Positions 33,805 through 42,646 are shown, counted from the stretch's first letter. The stretch is DNA of 64,000 nt from Longimicrobium sp. (GCF_035474595.1 NZ_DATIND010000085.1:1-64000), one strand, 5' to 3'. Notes: generated by a model not told the origin, from the letters alone. Translations and numbers: made by a program.

Positions 33805-35274
33805 ATGACGGATCAACGGCTGGAGGTTGCGCGGCTGCTGCTGCCCGCGCTGCGATGGAGCAACGAGAACGGCTTTGAGGGGTTCCGCGACACCATCGAG
33901 CGCGGGCTGGCGCTGGGAGTGGGCGGCTTCATCCTCTTCGGCGGCGAAGCGGACGGGGTGCGCGAGCTGACGGCCGAGCTGCGGAGGCGCGCGCGCTTTC
34001 CGCTGCTGATCGCCAGCGACCTGGAGCGCGGCGCGGGGCAGCAGTTCCGCGGGGCCACGCCGCTCCCGCCCGCCGCCGCCATCGGCTGGCTGGACGACGA
34101 GGCGGTGGCCGAGCACGCGGGCGAGCTGACGGCGCGCGAGGCGCGGGCGCTGGGGGTGAACTGGATCTACGCGCCCGTGGCCGACGTGGACCTGGAGCCG
34201 GAGAACCCCATCATCGGCGTGCGCGCGTTCGGCCACGAGCCCGACGCGGTCGCGCGGCAGGTGGCCGCGTGGGTGCGCGGCTGCCGGCGCGGCGGGGCGC
34301 TGTCGTGCGCCAAGCACTTTCCCGGGCACGGCCGCACGAAGGGCGACTCGCACATCGAGCGCCCCACCGTGGCCGTCTCGCGCGAGGTGCTGGAGGACGA
34401 CCTGAAGCCGTTCCGCGCCGCGGTGGACGCGGGGGTGGATTCGGTGATGACGGCGCACGTGGTCTACCCCGCGCTCGACGCGGACTACCCGGCCACGCTC
34501 AGCCCGCGCATCCTGGGCGACCTGCTCTGCCGCGAGCTCCGCTTCGATGGCCTGGTCGTCACCGACGCGCTGATCATGGACGGGCTGACCGAGGACACCA
34601 CCGAGGCCGCCGCCGCGGTCCGCGCGCTGGCCGCCGGCTGCGACGTGCTGCTCTACCCGCAGGACGCCGATGCGGTGATCCGCGCGCTCGAGGCCGCCGT
34701 CGCGGACGGGCGCCTCCCGCGGGCGCGGCTGGAGGCGGCGCTGGCCCGCATCGCCGCCGCCGCCGAGCGCGTGTGGGGCGACGCGACGGGCGAGGTGGGC
34801 GCGGAGGCGGACCGCCGCTGGGCGCTGGAGGTGGGCGTGCGCTCGCTCCGCGTCTGCCGCGGCAGCCCCGCGCTGCCGCAGGGTCCGGTGCGGCTGGTGG
34901 AGATCGAGGACGACGCGGGCGGGCCGTATCCCCCCTACCCGCGCGATGCCTTCCCCACCGAGCTCCGCCGCGCGGGGGTGGAGCTCTCGGACGCGGGGAC
35001 GCCGCTGGTGGCGCTCTACTCCGACATCCGCGCGTGGAAGGGGCGCCCGGGCATCAGCGCGTCCGCGCAGTCCCGCGTCCGCGAGGTGACGGACGTGGCG
35101 CCGGACGCGACGGTGCTGCTGTTCAGCCATCCGCGCCTGGCGCACGAGATCCCCACCGCGCGCAACCTGCTCGCGGCCTGGGGCGGCGAGGGGGTGATGC
35201 AGGAAGCGGTGGCCGCATGGCTGCTGGGGGAGAGCGGCGGCGCGGCGGGGATGACGACGGGGGTGGATCGATAG
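33805..35274 (+). CDS. nagZ: Beta-N-acetylglucosaminidase (GH3), NagZ
   Basis: A 489-aa GH3 hydrolase that removes GlcNAc from GlcNAc-anhydroMurNAc peptides, feeding AnmK. Motifs: LLIASDLERGAGQQF, the substrate loop CAKHFPGHGRTKGDSHIERP (K170 on) that supplies the NagZ-type His of the His-Asp dyad, and nucleophile D254 in VVTDALIMDGL. The GH3 barrel ends near residue 340. A C-terminal extension of about 140 residues (VRLVEIEDDAGG; VALYSDIRAWKG; LLFSHPRLAHEIP) resembles a GH3 second domain and makes it longer than E. coli NagZ. No signal peptide is present. The ATG at 33805 follows AGGAAG. Ten copies of a 7-bp repeat start 4 nt after the stop. Confidence 0.93.
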   Translation: MTDQRLEVARLLLPALRWSNENGFEGFRDTIERGLALGVGGFILFGGEADGVRELTAELRRRARFPLLIASDLERGAGQQFRGATPLPPAAAIGWLDDEAVAEHAGELTAREARALGVNWIYAPVADVDLEPENPIIGVRAFGHEPDAVARQVAAWVRGCRRGGALSCAKHFPGHGRTKGDSHIERPTVAVSREVLEDDLKPFRAAVDAGVDSVMTAHVVYPALDADYPATLSPRILGDLLCRELRFDGLVVTDALIMDGLTEDTTEAAAAVRALAAGCDVLLYPQDADAVIRALEAAVADGRLPRARLEAALARIAAAAERVWGDATGEVGAEADRRWALEVGVRSLRVCRGSPALPQGPVRLVEIEDDAGGPYPPYPRDAFPTELRRAGVELSDAGTPLVALYSDIRAWKGRPGISASAQSRVREVTDVAPDATVLLFSHPRLAHEIPTARNLLAAWGGEGVMQEAVAAWLLGESGGAAGMTTGVDR

Positions 35275-35278
35275 GGAA

Positions 35279-35348
35279 GTGCTGAGTGCTGAGTGCTGAG
35301 TGCTGAGTGCTGAGTGCTGAGTGCTGAGTGCTGAGTGCTGAGTGCTGA
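35279..35348. repeat. 7-bp tandem repeat, ten exact GTGCTGA units
   Basis: Exactly ten copies of GTGCTGA begin 4 nt after the nagZ stop. Ten perfect units suggest recent or ongoing slippage. A related nine-unit array lies after the amidase gene at 39237-39299. Confidence 0.95.
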
Positions 35349-35402
35349 GTACGATGGCATGAGTGCGAGACTGGCTCTGGTGAGCAGCCAAGCCTCGTCC
35401 CG

Positions 35403-35561
35403 GCGAATGAATTCGCGGGCAACAACAGCACAAAGTCCCTGCGGGACTGCTGTCCAGCATCGCGGCGAAGCACCGGCATTTGTTCCGAGATTAGTTCTCC
35501 CCTCCCCCGCGGAGCGGGCGGAGGGGCCCGGGGGAGGGGGCCAGCCAGGCGGGCAGGATGC
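35403..35561 (+). repeat. Family A repeat (A4) joined to repeat E
   Basis: A4 is 35403-35448 (GCGAATGAATTCGCGGGCAA... AGTCCCTGCGGGACT). Repeat E (35480-35561) contains TTAGTTCTCCCC, GCGGAGCGGGCG and ends CAGGCGGGCAGGATGC. The same A-then-E order recurs at 52693-52843. Together with the heptamer array they fill the nagZ-ampG gap. Confidence 0.85.
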
Positions 35562-35672
35562 TTCCCTCCGGCGATGATGGTGGCGCTCGTGTCGTTCGGT
35601 CTGTAGAGGTGTGTTTGGAGGGGTGCCGGCGATCACCGGATCGCGGGCTGACCAGCTGATGAGGAGGCGCGC

Positions 35673-36998
35673 GTGGCGGAGCGGCGGGCGGTGGGGATCG
35701 GCCAGGTGTTCGCGAGCCGGAAGATGGCGGTCATCCTCCTCCTCGGCTTCGCGTCGGGGCTGCCGCTCTACCTCACCACCAAGGACCTGCAGGCCTGGAT
35801 GACGCTCGAGAACGTCGATCTGAAGACGATCGGCTACGTCTCGCTCCTCTCCTGGCCGTACACCTTCAAGTTCCTCTGGTCGCCGCTGGTCGACGCCTTT
35901 CCCATCCCGTTCCTGGGGCGGCGGCGCGGGTGGCTGATCGCCACACAGGTGGGGTTGCTGCTGGCCATCGGCTGGATGGGGACGCACGACCCGCGCACCG
36001 CGCTGCACCTGGTGGCCGTCAACGCCATCGCCATCGCCTTCTTCAGCGCCACGCAGGACATCGCCTTCGACGCGTACAAGATCGACGTGCTGCGCGAGGA
36101 GGAGCGCGGCGCCGGCGCGGCCCTGGGCGTGCTGGGCTACCGCGCCGCCCTGATCGTGGTCGGCGGGCTGGGGTTCATCATGGCCGACCACGTGGGGTGG
36201 CAGTGGGTGTACGTGATGATGGCGGCGCTGATGGTGCTGGGGATCATCGGTACGCTGCTGGCGCCCGAGCCGAAGCGGGTGGTGGCGCAGCCCAGCCTGG
36301 GCCAGGCCATCGTCTTCCCGTTCGTGGACTTCTGGCGGCGCGCCGGCGTGTACGCGGTGCCCATCCTCCTCTTCATCGTCCTCTACAAGCTGGGCGACGC
36401 CGCCCTCAACAACATGAGCACCTCGTTCCTGCTGAAGAACGGCTTCACGCAGACGGACATCGGCACTGTGCAGGGGGTGATCGGGCTGGCGGCCACCATC
36501 GTGGGGGTGGTCGCGGGCGGCGCGGCGCAGGCGCGGATCGGGCTGGTGCGCTCGCTCTGGATCTTCGGCCTGCTGCAGTCGCTGGTGAACGCCAGCTACT
36601 ACTTCCTGGCGCTCCACCCCGGCAACCGCCCGCTGATGTTCAGCGCCGTGGTGCTGGAGAACTTCTTCCAGGGGACGGGAACGGCGGCGCTGGTGGCCTA
36701 CATGATGAGCCTGTCCACGCCGCGGTTCTCGGCCACGCAGTACGCGCTGCTCAGCAGCTTCTACGGCTTCGGGCGCGACTTCCTGGCCGCGCCGGCCGGG
36801 AAGCTGGCCGAGAGCACCGGCTGGCCCTCGTTCTTCCTGCTGACGCTGGCGATGGCGGTCCCCGGCCTCCTGCTCCTCCCCATCGTCGCGCCCTGGAACG
36901 GAGCCCACCCCCGCGCCGCCATCGCCGACGTGGATGCCGACGAGACGGTGGGCGGGCGAGGGGAGACGGAGGACATCGCCGGAGGACCGCGGCCGTAG
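35673..36998 (+). CDS. ampG: AmpG-type muropeptide permease
   Basis: A 441-aa MFS transporter with 12-14 hydrophobic helices that would import GlcNAc-anhydroMurNAc peptides into the cytoplasm, upstream of NagZ. Diagnostic segments: LLLGFASGLPLYLTTKDLQA near residue 22, WPYTFKFLWSPLVDAFPIPF, RRRGWLIATQVGLL, and AFFSATQDIAFDAYKIDVLR. The C-terminal 30 residues are hydrophilic (HPRAAIADVDADETVGGRGE). GTG 35673 follows a GAGGAGG ribosome binding site. Its place between nagZ and a cell-wall amidase supports the assignment. Confidence 0.92.
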   Translation: MAERRAVGIGQVFASRKMAVILLLGFASGLPLYLTTKDLQAWMTLENVDLKTIGYVSLLSWPYTFKFLWSPLVDAFPIPFLGRRRGWLIATQVGLLLAIGWMGTHDPRTALHLVAVNAIAIAFFSATQDIAFDAYKIDVLREEERGAGAALGVLGYRAALIVVGGLGFIMADHVGWQWVYVMMAALMVLGIIGTLLAPEPKRVVAQPSLGQAIVFPFVDFWRRAGVYAVPILLFIVLYKLGDAALNNMSTSFLLKNGFTQTDIGTVQGVIGLAATIVGVVAGGAAQARIGLVRSLWIFGLLQSLVNASYYFLALHPGNRPLMFSAVVLENFFQGTGTAALVAYMMSLSTPRFSATQYALLSSFYGFGRDFLAAPAGKLAESTGWPSFFLLTLAMAVPGLLLLPIVAPWNGAHPRAAIADVDADETVGGRGETEDIAGGPRP

Positions 36999-37065
36999 CT
37001 GCGCGCGGTCTCATCTCGCAACTCGCGGAATAGGTGTGGAGCCGGCGCTGCTGGGGGCCCTCACC

Positions 37066-37118
37066 CGAAAAATGGAGGAGGGAAGACAAAACTGCCGTCT
37101 TCCCTCCTCCATTTTTCG
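37066..37118. terminator. Perfect 22-bp hairpin after ampG
   Basis: The 22-nt arms at 37066-37087 and 37097-37118 are exact complements (left arm begins CGAAAAATGGAGGAGGG) with a 9-nt loop AAAACTGCC. The A run at the stem base and T run on the 3' side give a bidirectional terminator shape, 67 nt after the ampG stop. A second small dyad CTCTCCCAAAACAGCCTGGGAGAG follows. Confidence 0.7.
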
Positions 37119-37266
37119 ACCTCTCCCAAAACAGCCTGGGAGAGGTAACTGCAACAGCATTTCCGCGCGATCGAAGTTGCGGTTGTCCCCGCATCCGCCC
37201 TCGCGCCGGTCCACTGCCCCCGCTACTGTGGTGGAAACGTCCGCCGCACCCGACGAAAATCGCCGC

Positions 37267-39228
37267 ATGCCGCTCCGCATTCCGCGCCCCGCCGCCACCG
37301 CGTTCGCCGCGCTGCTGATCGCGGCGTGCGCCACCGCTTCCTCGGTCGCTCCATCCGGCGTCTCCGGTTCGGGCGACAGCCTCCAGCGCGAGGGCCAGCG
37401 CGGGGCGCTGCCGCCGGTTCCGGCGCGCACGGGGCCGCTCGCGATCGACGTCGTGTACCCGGACGAGGGGGCGGCGCTCACGGTCAGCGACAGCAACTTC
37501 GTCTTCGGGAACGTGGGGACCGGCGGCGCGCGGCTGACCATCAACGGCGCGCCCGTGGAGGTCGCGGCCAACGGTGCTTTCCTCGCCTATCTCCCCGTCC
37601 CCCCGAACGGCGTCTACCAGATCACCGCCGAAGCCGAAGCGCGCAGCGGCAGCCAGGTGCAGACGCAGCAGGCCTCGCTCCGCCGCACCGTCCGCGTTCC
37701 CGTGCGGCAGGACCCGCCCGCGGCCGGCGGCCCGCTCGCCATCGTGGCCGGCAGCATCACGCCCACGGGGGCGATGACGATGGTGGAGGGCGAGCCGGTG
37801 ACGGTGCGCTTCCGCGCCACGCCGGGCGCGCGGGCGCGGCTGCTGTTCAGCGACGGCACGTCGTGGGAGATGCTGGAGACGCGGTCCGTGGAGCGCGCCG
37901 AGGGCTTCCAGCAGGACGTGTCGCGGCGCCCGCGCGAAGTGGCCGAGTACGCCGTCACCTTCCCCGCGTGGCAATGGATCGCCGGGCCGGCGGGTCCGGC
38001 GCATGCGACCGTCTGGTCCGTCGATCCGATGGCGCGCCGCGGCACGATCGAGCTGGTCCGCGGGCGGGACACGCTGCGCGCGCCGCTGCCGCTGGAGATC
38101 GGCGTGCTGGAGCCCGGGATGACGCGCGTCGCAATCGCCGCCGGGAGCCGCGAGGACAGCACGGTGATCGGCCAGGCGGTGGCGGGAACGAACACGCCGT
38201 ACAACTGGTTCTTCCCCAACGGCACCGTCTTCACCATCACCGGCGAGCGCGAGGGGTTCTACCGCGCGCGGCTGACGCAGGACCTGTCCGTCTGGATCGA
38301 CGCGAAGAGCCTGCGCCTTCTCCCGCCCGGATCGCCCGTCCGCGAGGGAGCGGTCGGCACCGTCCGCGTCGCGCCCGCGGCCGACTGGGTGGATTTCCGC
38401 TTCACCGTCTCCGACCGCCTCCCCTACCGCGTCACGGCGGACGGAAACGCGGTCGCGGTGGAGATCTACGGCGCGGCGACGCGGACCAACTGGGCGCACT
38501 ACGGGCCGGAGGATGCCTTCGTCCGCCGCGTGTCGTGGGACCAGCCGCGGAGCGATCTGTTCGCCGCGCGGCTGGAGACGGCCGAGCCGGTGTGGGGATG
38601 GCGGAGCTTCTACGACGCGTCGGGCACCCTCGTCGTCCGCGTCCGCCGCCCGCCGCGCATCGACCGCGAGCACCCGCTGGCGGGGAGATCCATCGCCATC
38701 GACGCGGGGCACCCGCCGGGCGGCGCGATCGGGCCCACGCGGCTGACCGAGGCGGAGGCGAACCTCGCCATCGCCCGGCGGCTCGTGCGGATGCTGCGGG
38801 CTGCGGGCGCGCGGGTGCTGGAGACGCGGCCGGACACCGCGGCCGTCGCGCTGAACCTGCGGCCGGTGCTGGCGGAGCGGGCGAACGTGGAGCTGCTCGT
38901 CTCGGTGCACAACAACGCGTTCCCGGACGGGGTGAACCCGTTCGCCAACGCGGGAACGGCGGCGTTCTACAACGCGCCGCAGTCGATGGAGCTGGCGCGC
39001 GGCCTCCAGCACGAGCTGCTGGGCGAGCTGGGGCTGCGCGACCTGGGGATCGCGCGCGCGGACCTGGCGCTGGTGCGTTCCACGTGGTTCCCCTCGTCGC
39101 TCACCGAGACGATGTTCCTGATGGTGCCGCAGCAGGAGGCCGCGCTCCGCGACCCCGTGGTGCAGGAGCGCATCGCGCGGGCGCATTTCCGGGCGCTCGA
39201 GGGGTTTTTCCGGGGGCGGGCGAGGTAG
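37267..39228 (+). CDS. N-acetylmuramoyl-L-alanine amidase (AmiC type), lipoprotein
   Basis: A 653-aa exported zinc amidase that cuts the MurNAc-L-Ala bond. A lipobox lies at LLIAAC (Cys near residue 20). Two beta-sandwich segments and an SH3-like region follow (GQAVAGTNTPYNWFFPNGTV; FYRARLTQDLSVWIDAKSLR), then an AMIN-like region. The C-terminal Amidase_3 domain has IAIDAGH (H482), E497 in EAEANLA, H548 in VSVHNNAFPD and catalytic E614 in LTETMFLM. All zinc ligands and the general base are present. The ATG at 37267 starts right at the signal peptide. It completes the wall-recycling block with nagZ and ampG. Confidence 0.9.
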   Translation: MPLRIPRPAATAFAALLIAACATASSVAPSGVSGSGDSLQREGQRGALPPVPARTGPLAIDVVYPDEGAALTVSDSNFVFGNVGTGGARLTINGAPVEVAANGAFLAYLPVPPNGVYQITAEAEARSGSQVQTQQASLRRTVRVPVRQDPPAAGGPLAIVAGSITPTGAMTMVEGEPVTVRFRATPGARARLLFSDGTSWEMLETRSVERAEGFQQDVSRRPREVAEYAVTFPAWQWIAGPAGPAHATVWSVDPMARRGTIELVRGRDTLRAPLPLEIGVLEPGMTRVAIAAGSREDSTVIGQAVAGTNTPYNWFFPNGTVFTITGEREGFYRARLTQDLSVWIDAKSLRLLPPGSPVREGAVGTVRVAPAADWVDFRFTVSDRLPYRVTADGNAVAVEIYGAATRTNWAHYGPEDAFVRRVSWDQPRSDLFAARLETAEPVWGWRSFYDASGTLVVRVRRPPRIDREHPLAGRSIAIDAGHPPGGAIGPTRLTEAEANLAIARRLVRMLRAAGARVLETRPDTAAVALNLRPVLAERANVELLVSVHNNAFPDGVNPFANAGTAAFYNAPQSMELARGLQHELLGELGLRDLGIARADLALVRSTWFPSSLTETMFLMVPQQEAALRDPVVQERIARAHFRALEGFFRGRAR

Positions 39229-39236
39229 GGAGGGAC

Positions 39237-39299
39237 GTGCTGAGTGCTGAGTGCCAAGTGCCAAGTGCCAAGTGCCAAGTCCTAAGTCCTAAGTCCCAA
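39237..39299. repeat. 7-bp tandem array with drifting units after the amidase
   Basis: Nine heptamers: GTGCTGA x2, GTGCCAA x4, GTCCTAA x2, GTCCCAA. They start 8 nt after the amidase stop. The units change stepwise along the array, as if copied by slippage with mutation. Confidence 0.9.
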
Positions 39300-39315
39300 G
39301 TCGTTGGTGCGCTAT

Positions 39316-39339
39316 AAAATGCGAGTTCACTCGCATTTT
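39316..39339. repeat. Isolated outer palindrome of family B
   Basis: AAAATGCGAGT TC ACTCGCATTTT: two outer arms of the family B repeat joined head to head with no linker or inner palindrome. It is possibly what remains after deletion between the members of an inverted pair. Confidence 0.8.
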
Positions 39340-39408
39340 CGAACATCGAGGATCCGCACTGATGCTATCCCACACGGCTGTTCATCTTCCGAATCGGCCC
39401 ATCTCCCG

Positions 39409-42399
39409 ATGATCCTAACTCTCGGCCGGCCGGCGTGGCGCGCGCGCATCCGCACCCTGCTGGTGGTGGCGGCGGCGCTGGTGCTGGCGCCGGCGGCGGC
39501 GCGGGCGCAGATCCCGGCGGACGCGCACTGGCGCGTGATCACCACGCCGCACTTCCGCGTGCACTACACGCCCGAGCTGGAGCCGCTCGCGCGCCGCGCC
39601 GGCACCCGCGCCGAAGAGGCGTACGCCGAGATCGCGGGCGTGTTCGTGCACCCGCCCAGCGGCCGCACCGACCTGGTGGTCACCGACAACGTCGATTTCT
39701 CCAACGGCTTCGCCACGCCGTTCCCGCGCAACCGCGTGGTCGTGTTCGCCCATCCCCCCGTGGACGACCCGTCGCTGGCCTACTACGACGACTGGATGCA
39801 GCTCGTCATCACCCACGAGCTGACGCACGTCTTCCACCTGGACTACACGCGCGGGCTGCCGCGGCTGCCGCGCTTCGTCTTCGGCCGCACGCCGATCTCC
39901 TTTCCCAGCACCACCTCGCCCGGGTGGACCAAGGAGGGGCTGGCCGTCTACCTCGAATCGCGCCTCACGCGCGCGGGGCGCATCCGCGGGACCATGCACG
40001 AGATGGCGCTGCGGACGGCCATCCTGGAGGACCGCTTCTTCTCCATCGACCGCGCCTCGGGCGACCCGGCGAGCTGGCCGGCGGGGAACACGCCGTACTT
40101 CTACGGATCGATGTTCCTGGACTGGCTCTCGCGTCGCCACGGCGAGGCGGGGGCGCGCGAGTACGTGCGGCGCTACGGCGGGCAGGTGATCCCCTTCCTG
40201 CAGGACCGCGCGGCGCACGCGGGCTACGGCATCTCCTTCACCCGCGCGTGGGACGAATGGCGCGGCGAGCTGGAGACGCGCTACCGCGCGGAGGCGGACT
40301 CGCTGCGCGCTGCCGGGATCACGGAGCCCGAGGTGCTGACGGAGGAGGGGCGCGACACGCAGTTCCCGCGCTGGTCGCCGGACGGGCGGTGGATCTCGTA
40401 CTCCGTTTCCAGCGGCCGCGAGCAGCCGGAACAGCGGGTGGTGGATGCGGAGCGCCGCGTGCGCACGCTGGCCTCGCGCACCACCACCGGCGTGGCGTCG
40501 TGGACGGCGGACGGGCGGGCGCTGGTGACGTCGATGATCGACCTGCGCGACCCCTACCGCTACTACTCCGACCTCTTCCGCATCGGCGCGGAGGGCGGGC
40601 GCGAGCGGCTGACGCACGGGGCGCGGCTGCTGGAGCCGGACGTGGCGCGCGACGGGCGCATCGTGGCCATCCGCAGCGCGCCGGGGACCACCGTGCCGGT
40701 GATCCTCGACCGCGCCGACGCCGCGCCGCGCGACCTGGCGGCGCCCTCGCTGGACGTGCAGTGGGCGTTCCCGCGCTGGTCGCCGGACGGGCGCCGCATT
40801 GCCATCTCGCGCTGGCGGCAGGGCGGCTTCTACGACGTGGTGATCCTGGACGAGACCGGCCGCGTCGTCGCCCAGGTGACGGACGACCGCGCGGTGGACA
40901 TGGCGCCCGCGTGGTCGCCCGACGGGCGGTACGTGCTCTTCTCGTCGGACCGCACGGGGATCGCCAACCTGTACGCGTACGACACGCAGGGCGGGCGGCT
41001 GATGCAGGTGACCAACGTGCTCACCGGCGCCTTCCAGCCCGACGTGTCGCCCGACGGGCGGTGGATCGCCTGCCAGTACTACCGCGCGGACGGCTACCAC
41101 GTCGCCCGCGTCCCCTTCGCGCCGGCGTCGTGGCGCGCGGCGCCGCCGGTGCGCGCGGAGGCGCGTCCGCAGGGGCCGCAGCTCGACCCCGCGCGCGCGA
41201 CCGACGCGCCGTCGCGCCGGTACTGGGCGGCGCGGTCGGTGCTCCCCGCGTACTGGCAGCCCAGCCTGTACACCAGCGGCGACTTCGGCACCGCGGTCGG
41301 CGTGGCGACGGGCGGGAGCGACGTCGTCGAGCGGCACCTGTGGGGCGTGTTCGGGCAGGTGTTCGTGGACGATGGGAGATTCGAGGGCGGCGCGGCGTAC
41401 ATCTTCCGCGGCTTGGGGAACCCGTCGATCGGCGTCTCCGCGTCGCAGGACTGGAGCGTGGCGGCGCGGACGACCGTCATCGGGCCCGGCGGAGAGGAGA
41501 TCGTGAACGACCTGCTGGAGCGCGAGCGGTCGGCCAGCGTGGTGGCCACCTTCGCCCGCCCGCGCTTCCGCTCGTACTCGTGGCTGAGCGTGGGCGGGAA
41601 CGCGCGGAAGCTGGACCGCACCTGGACGCTCACCGGCGCCGCGGACTCGCTGGATCTGCCGCTGGAGGTCGGCGTCGAGGCCACCGCGGGCACCTCCACC
41701 GCGCGCTCGTACGACTACTCCATCAGCGCGCAGGACGGCGTGCTGGCCTCCGTGTCGCTGCAGGGCCAGCGCTTCACCAGACCGCTGGCGACGGCCGAGC
41801 GCTCGCTGGGCTATACGCGAACGGACGGACGATTCCAGGCGTACCGCTCGTTCCCCAGCTGGGGATTCGCGCGGCAGGTCCTGGCATTCCGAAGCGTTGG
41901 CGGCGCGGACTTCGGCTCGTTCACCCCCTACTTCGCGGTCGGCGGCCTGACGGGCGATGCCATCGCGGCGCCGCTCTCCACCGGCACCGGGCTGGGCGCC
42001 ACGCCAGACCTGTTCGTGCGCGGCTATCCCTCGGGAACGCAGTTCGGCGACCGCGCGTTCGCGTCGACGCTGGAGTGGCGCTTCCCGGTCGCCCGCGTGG
42101 AGCGCGGGATCGGCCTCGTCCCCGTCTTCCTGAACCGGCTGTGGGGGACGGCGTTCGTGGACGCGGGGAGCGCGTGGTGCGTGGAGGCGTGCAGCGCGCC
42201 GGTGGCCGCGGTGCTCGACAAGCCCGATCCGCTCGTGTCGGTGGGCGCGGAGCTCGGCGGCGACTTCCTGTTCGGCTTCAACGCCGCATTCCGCATCCGC
42301 GCCGGCGTCGCGGCCCCGGTGACGGCGGTGCGGACCCTCGGGCCGGCGGCGTTCCGCCCGAAGCCGCAGGTGTATCTCACCCTCGGGCAGTCGTTTTGA
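39409..42399 (+). CDS. Secreted gluzincin-like metalloprotease with beta-propeller and surface beta-barrel (second)
   Basis: A 996-aa exported protein with the same plan as the product of 8782-11922. The signal peptide runs through TLLVVAAALVLAPAAARA (cleavage before Q34). The peptidase motif is ITHELTHVFHLDY (H136, E137, H140) with E176 in WTKEGLAVYLES. PD40/TolB-like blades follow (RWSPDGRWISYS, RWSPDGRRIAIS, AWSPDGRYVLFSSD, SPDGRWIACQY). The C-terminal 350 residues are beta-barrel-like and end in LTLGQSF. The zinc site is more canonical (HELTH) than in the first copy (HELVH). The substrate is unknown. ATG 39409 was chosen because it opens the signal peptide. Confidence 0.87.
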   Translation: MILTLGRPAWRARIRTLLVVAAALVLAPAAARAQIPADAHWRVITTPHFRVHYTPELEPLARRAGTRAEEAYAEIAGVFVHPPSGRTDLVVTDNVDFSNGFATPFPRNRVVVFAHPPVDDPSLAYYDDWMQLVITHELTHVFHLDYTRGLPRLPRFVFGRTPISFPSTTSPGWTKEGLAVYLESRLTRAGRIRGTMHEMALRTAILEDRFFSIDRASGDPASWPAGNTPYFYGSMFLDWLSRRHGEAGAREYVRRYGGQVIPFLQDRAAHAGYGISFTRAWDEWRGELETRYRAEADSLRAAGITEPEVLTEEGRDTQFPRWSPDGRWISYSVSSGREQPEQRVVDAERRVRTLASRTTTGVASWTADGRALVTSMIDLRDPYRYYSDLFRIGAEGGRERLTHGARLLEPDVARDGRIVAIRSAPGTTVPVILDRADAAPRDLAAPSLDVQWAFPRWSPDGRRIAISRWRQGGFYDVVILDETGRVVAQVTDDRAVDMAPAWSPDGRYVLFSSDRTGIANLYAYDTQGGRLMQVTNVLTGAFQPDVSPDGRWIACQYYRADGYHVARVPFAPASWRAAPPVRAEARPQGPQLDPARATDAPSRRYWAARSVLPAYWQPSLYTSGDFGTAVGVATGGSDVVERHLWGVFGQVFVDDGRFEGGAAYIFRGLGNPSIGVSASQDWSVAARTTVIGPGGEEIVNDLLERERSASVVATFARPRFRSYSWLSVGGNARKLDRTWTLTGAADSLDLPLEVGVEATAGTSTARSYDYSISAQDGVLASVSLQGQRFTRPLATAERSLGYTRTDGRFQAYRSFPSWGFARQVLAFRSVGGADFGSFTPYFAVGGLTGDAIAAPLSTGTGLGATPDLFVRGYPSGTQFGDRAFASTLEWRFPVARVERGIGLVPVFLNRLWGTAFVDAGSAWCVEACSAPVAAVLDKPDPLVSVGAELGGDFLFGFNAAFRIRAGVAAPVTAVRTLGPAAFRPKPQVYLTLGQSF

Positions 42400-42443
42400 A
42401 ACGACGGCGGAAGATGGTGTCGCACCGCGGCTGATGAGATCCC

Positions 42444-42646
42444 AAAATGCGAGTGAACTCGCGGCTACAACGGCACACACTCCGCCTGCGCGGAGTTCGC
42501 AGCCCGTCCCTCGGCGTGGACCCTCGCCGCCCGCGCGGGTGATGCGGATCGCCGCGGCGGCGCCCGATCCGCGCGCGGATGCATGGCGGGGGATGTCCGC
42601 GAAGGCGGACAGCGTGCCGTTGTAGCCGCGAGTTCACTCGCATTTT
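42444..42646. repeat. Inverted pair of family B repeats (B2/B2')
   Basis: B2 (42444-42496, plus) has AAAATGCGAGTGAACTCGCG and the inner palindrome ACTCCGCCTGCGCGGAGT. B2' (42595-42646, minus) has GTCCGCCTTCGCGGAC. The inner stems differ in sequence but keep their pairing. The pair fills the 400-nt gap between the protease-like gene and the K+ channel gene. Confidence 0.9.

Noticed and set aside
35279-35348. Regular repeats that might suggest a CRISPR array
   Set aside because: The units are 7 bp with no spacers; there are no cas genes in the window.
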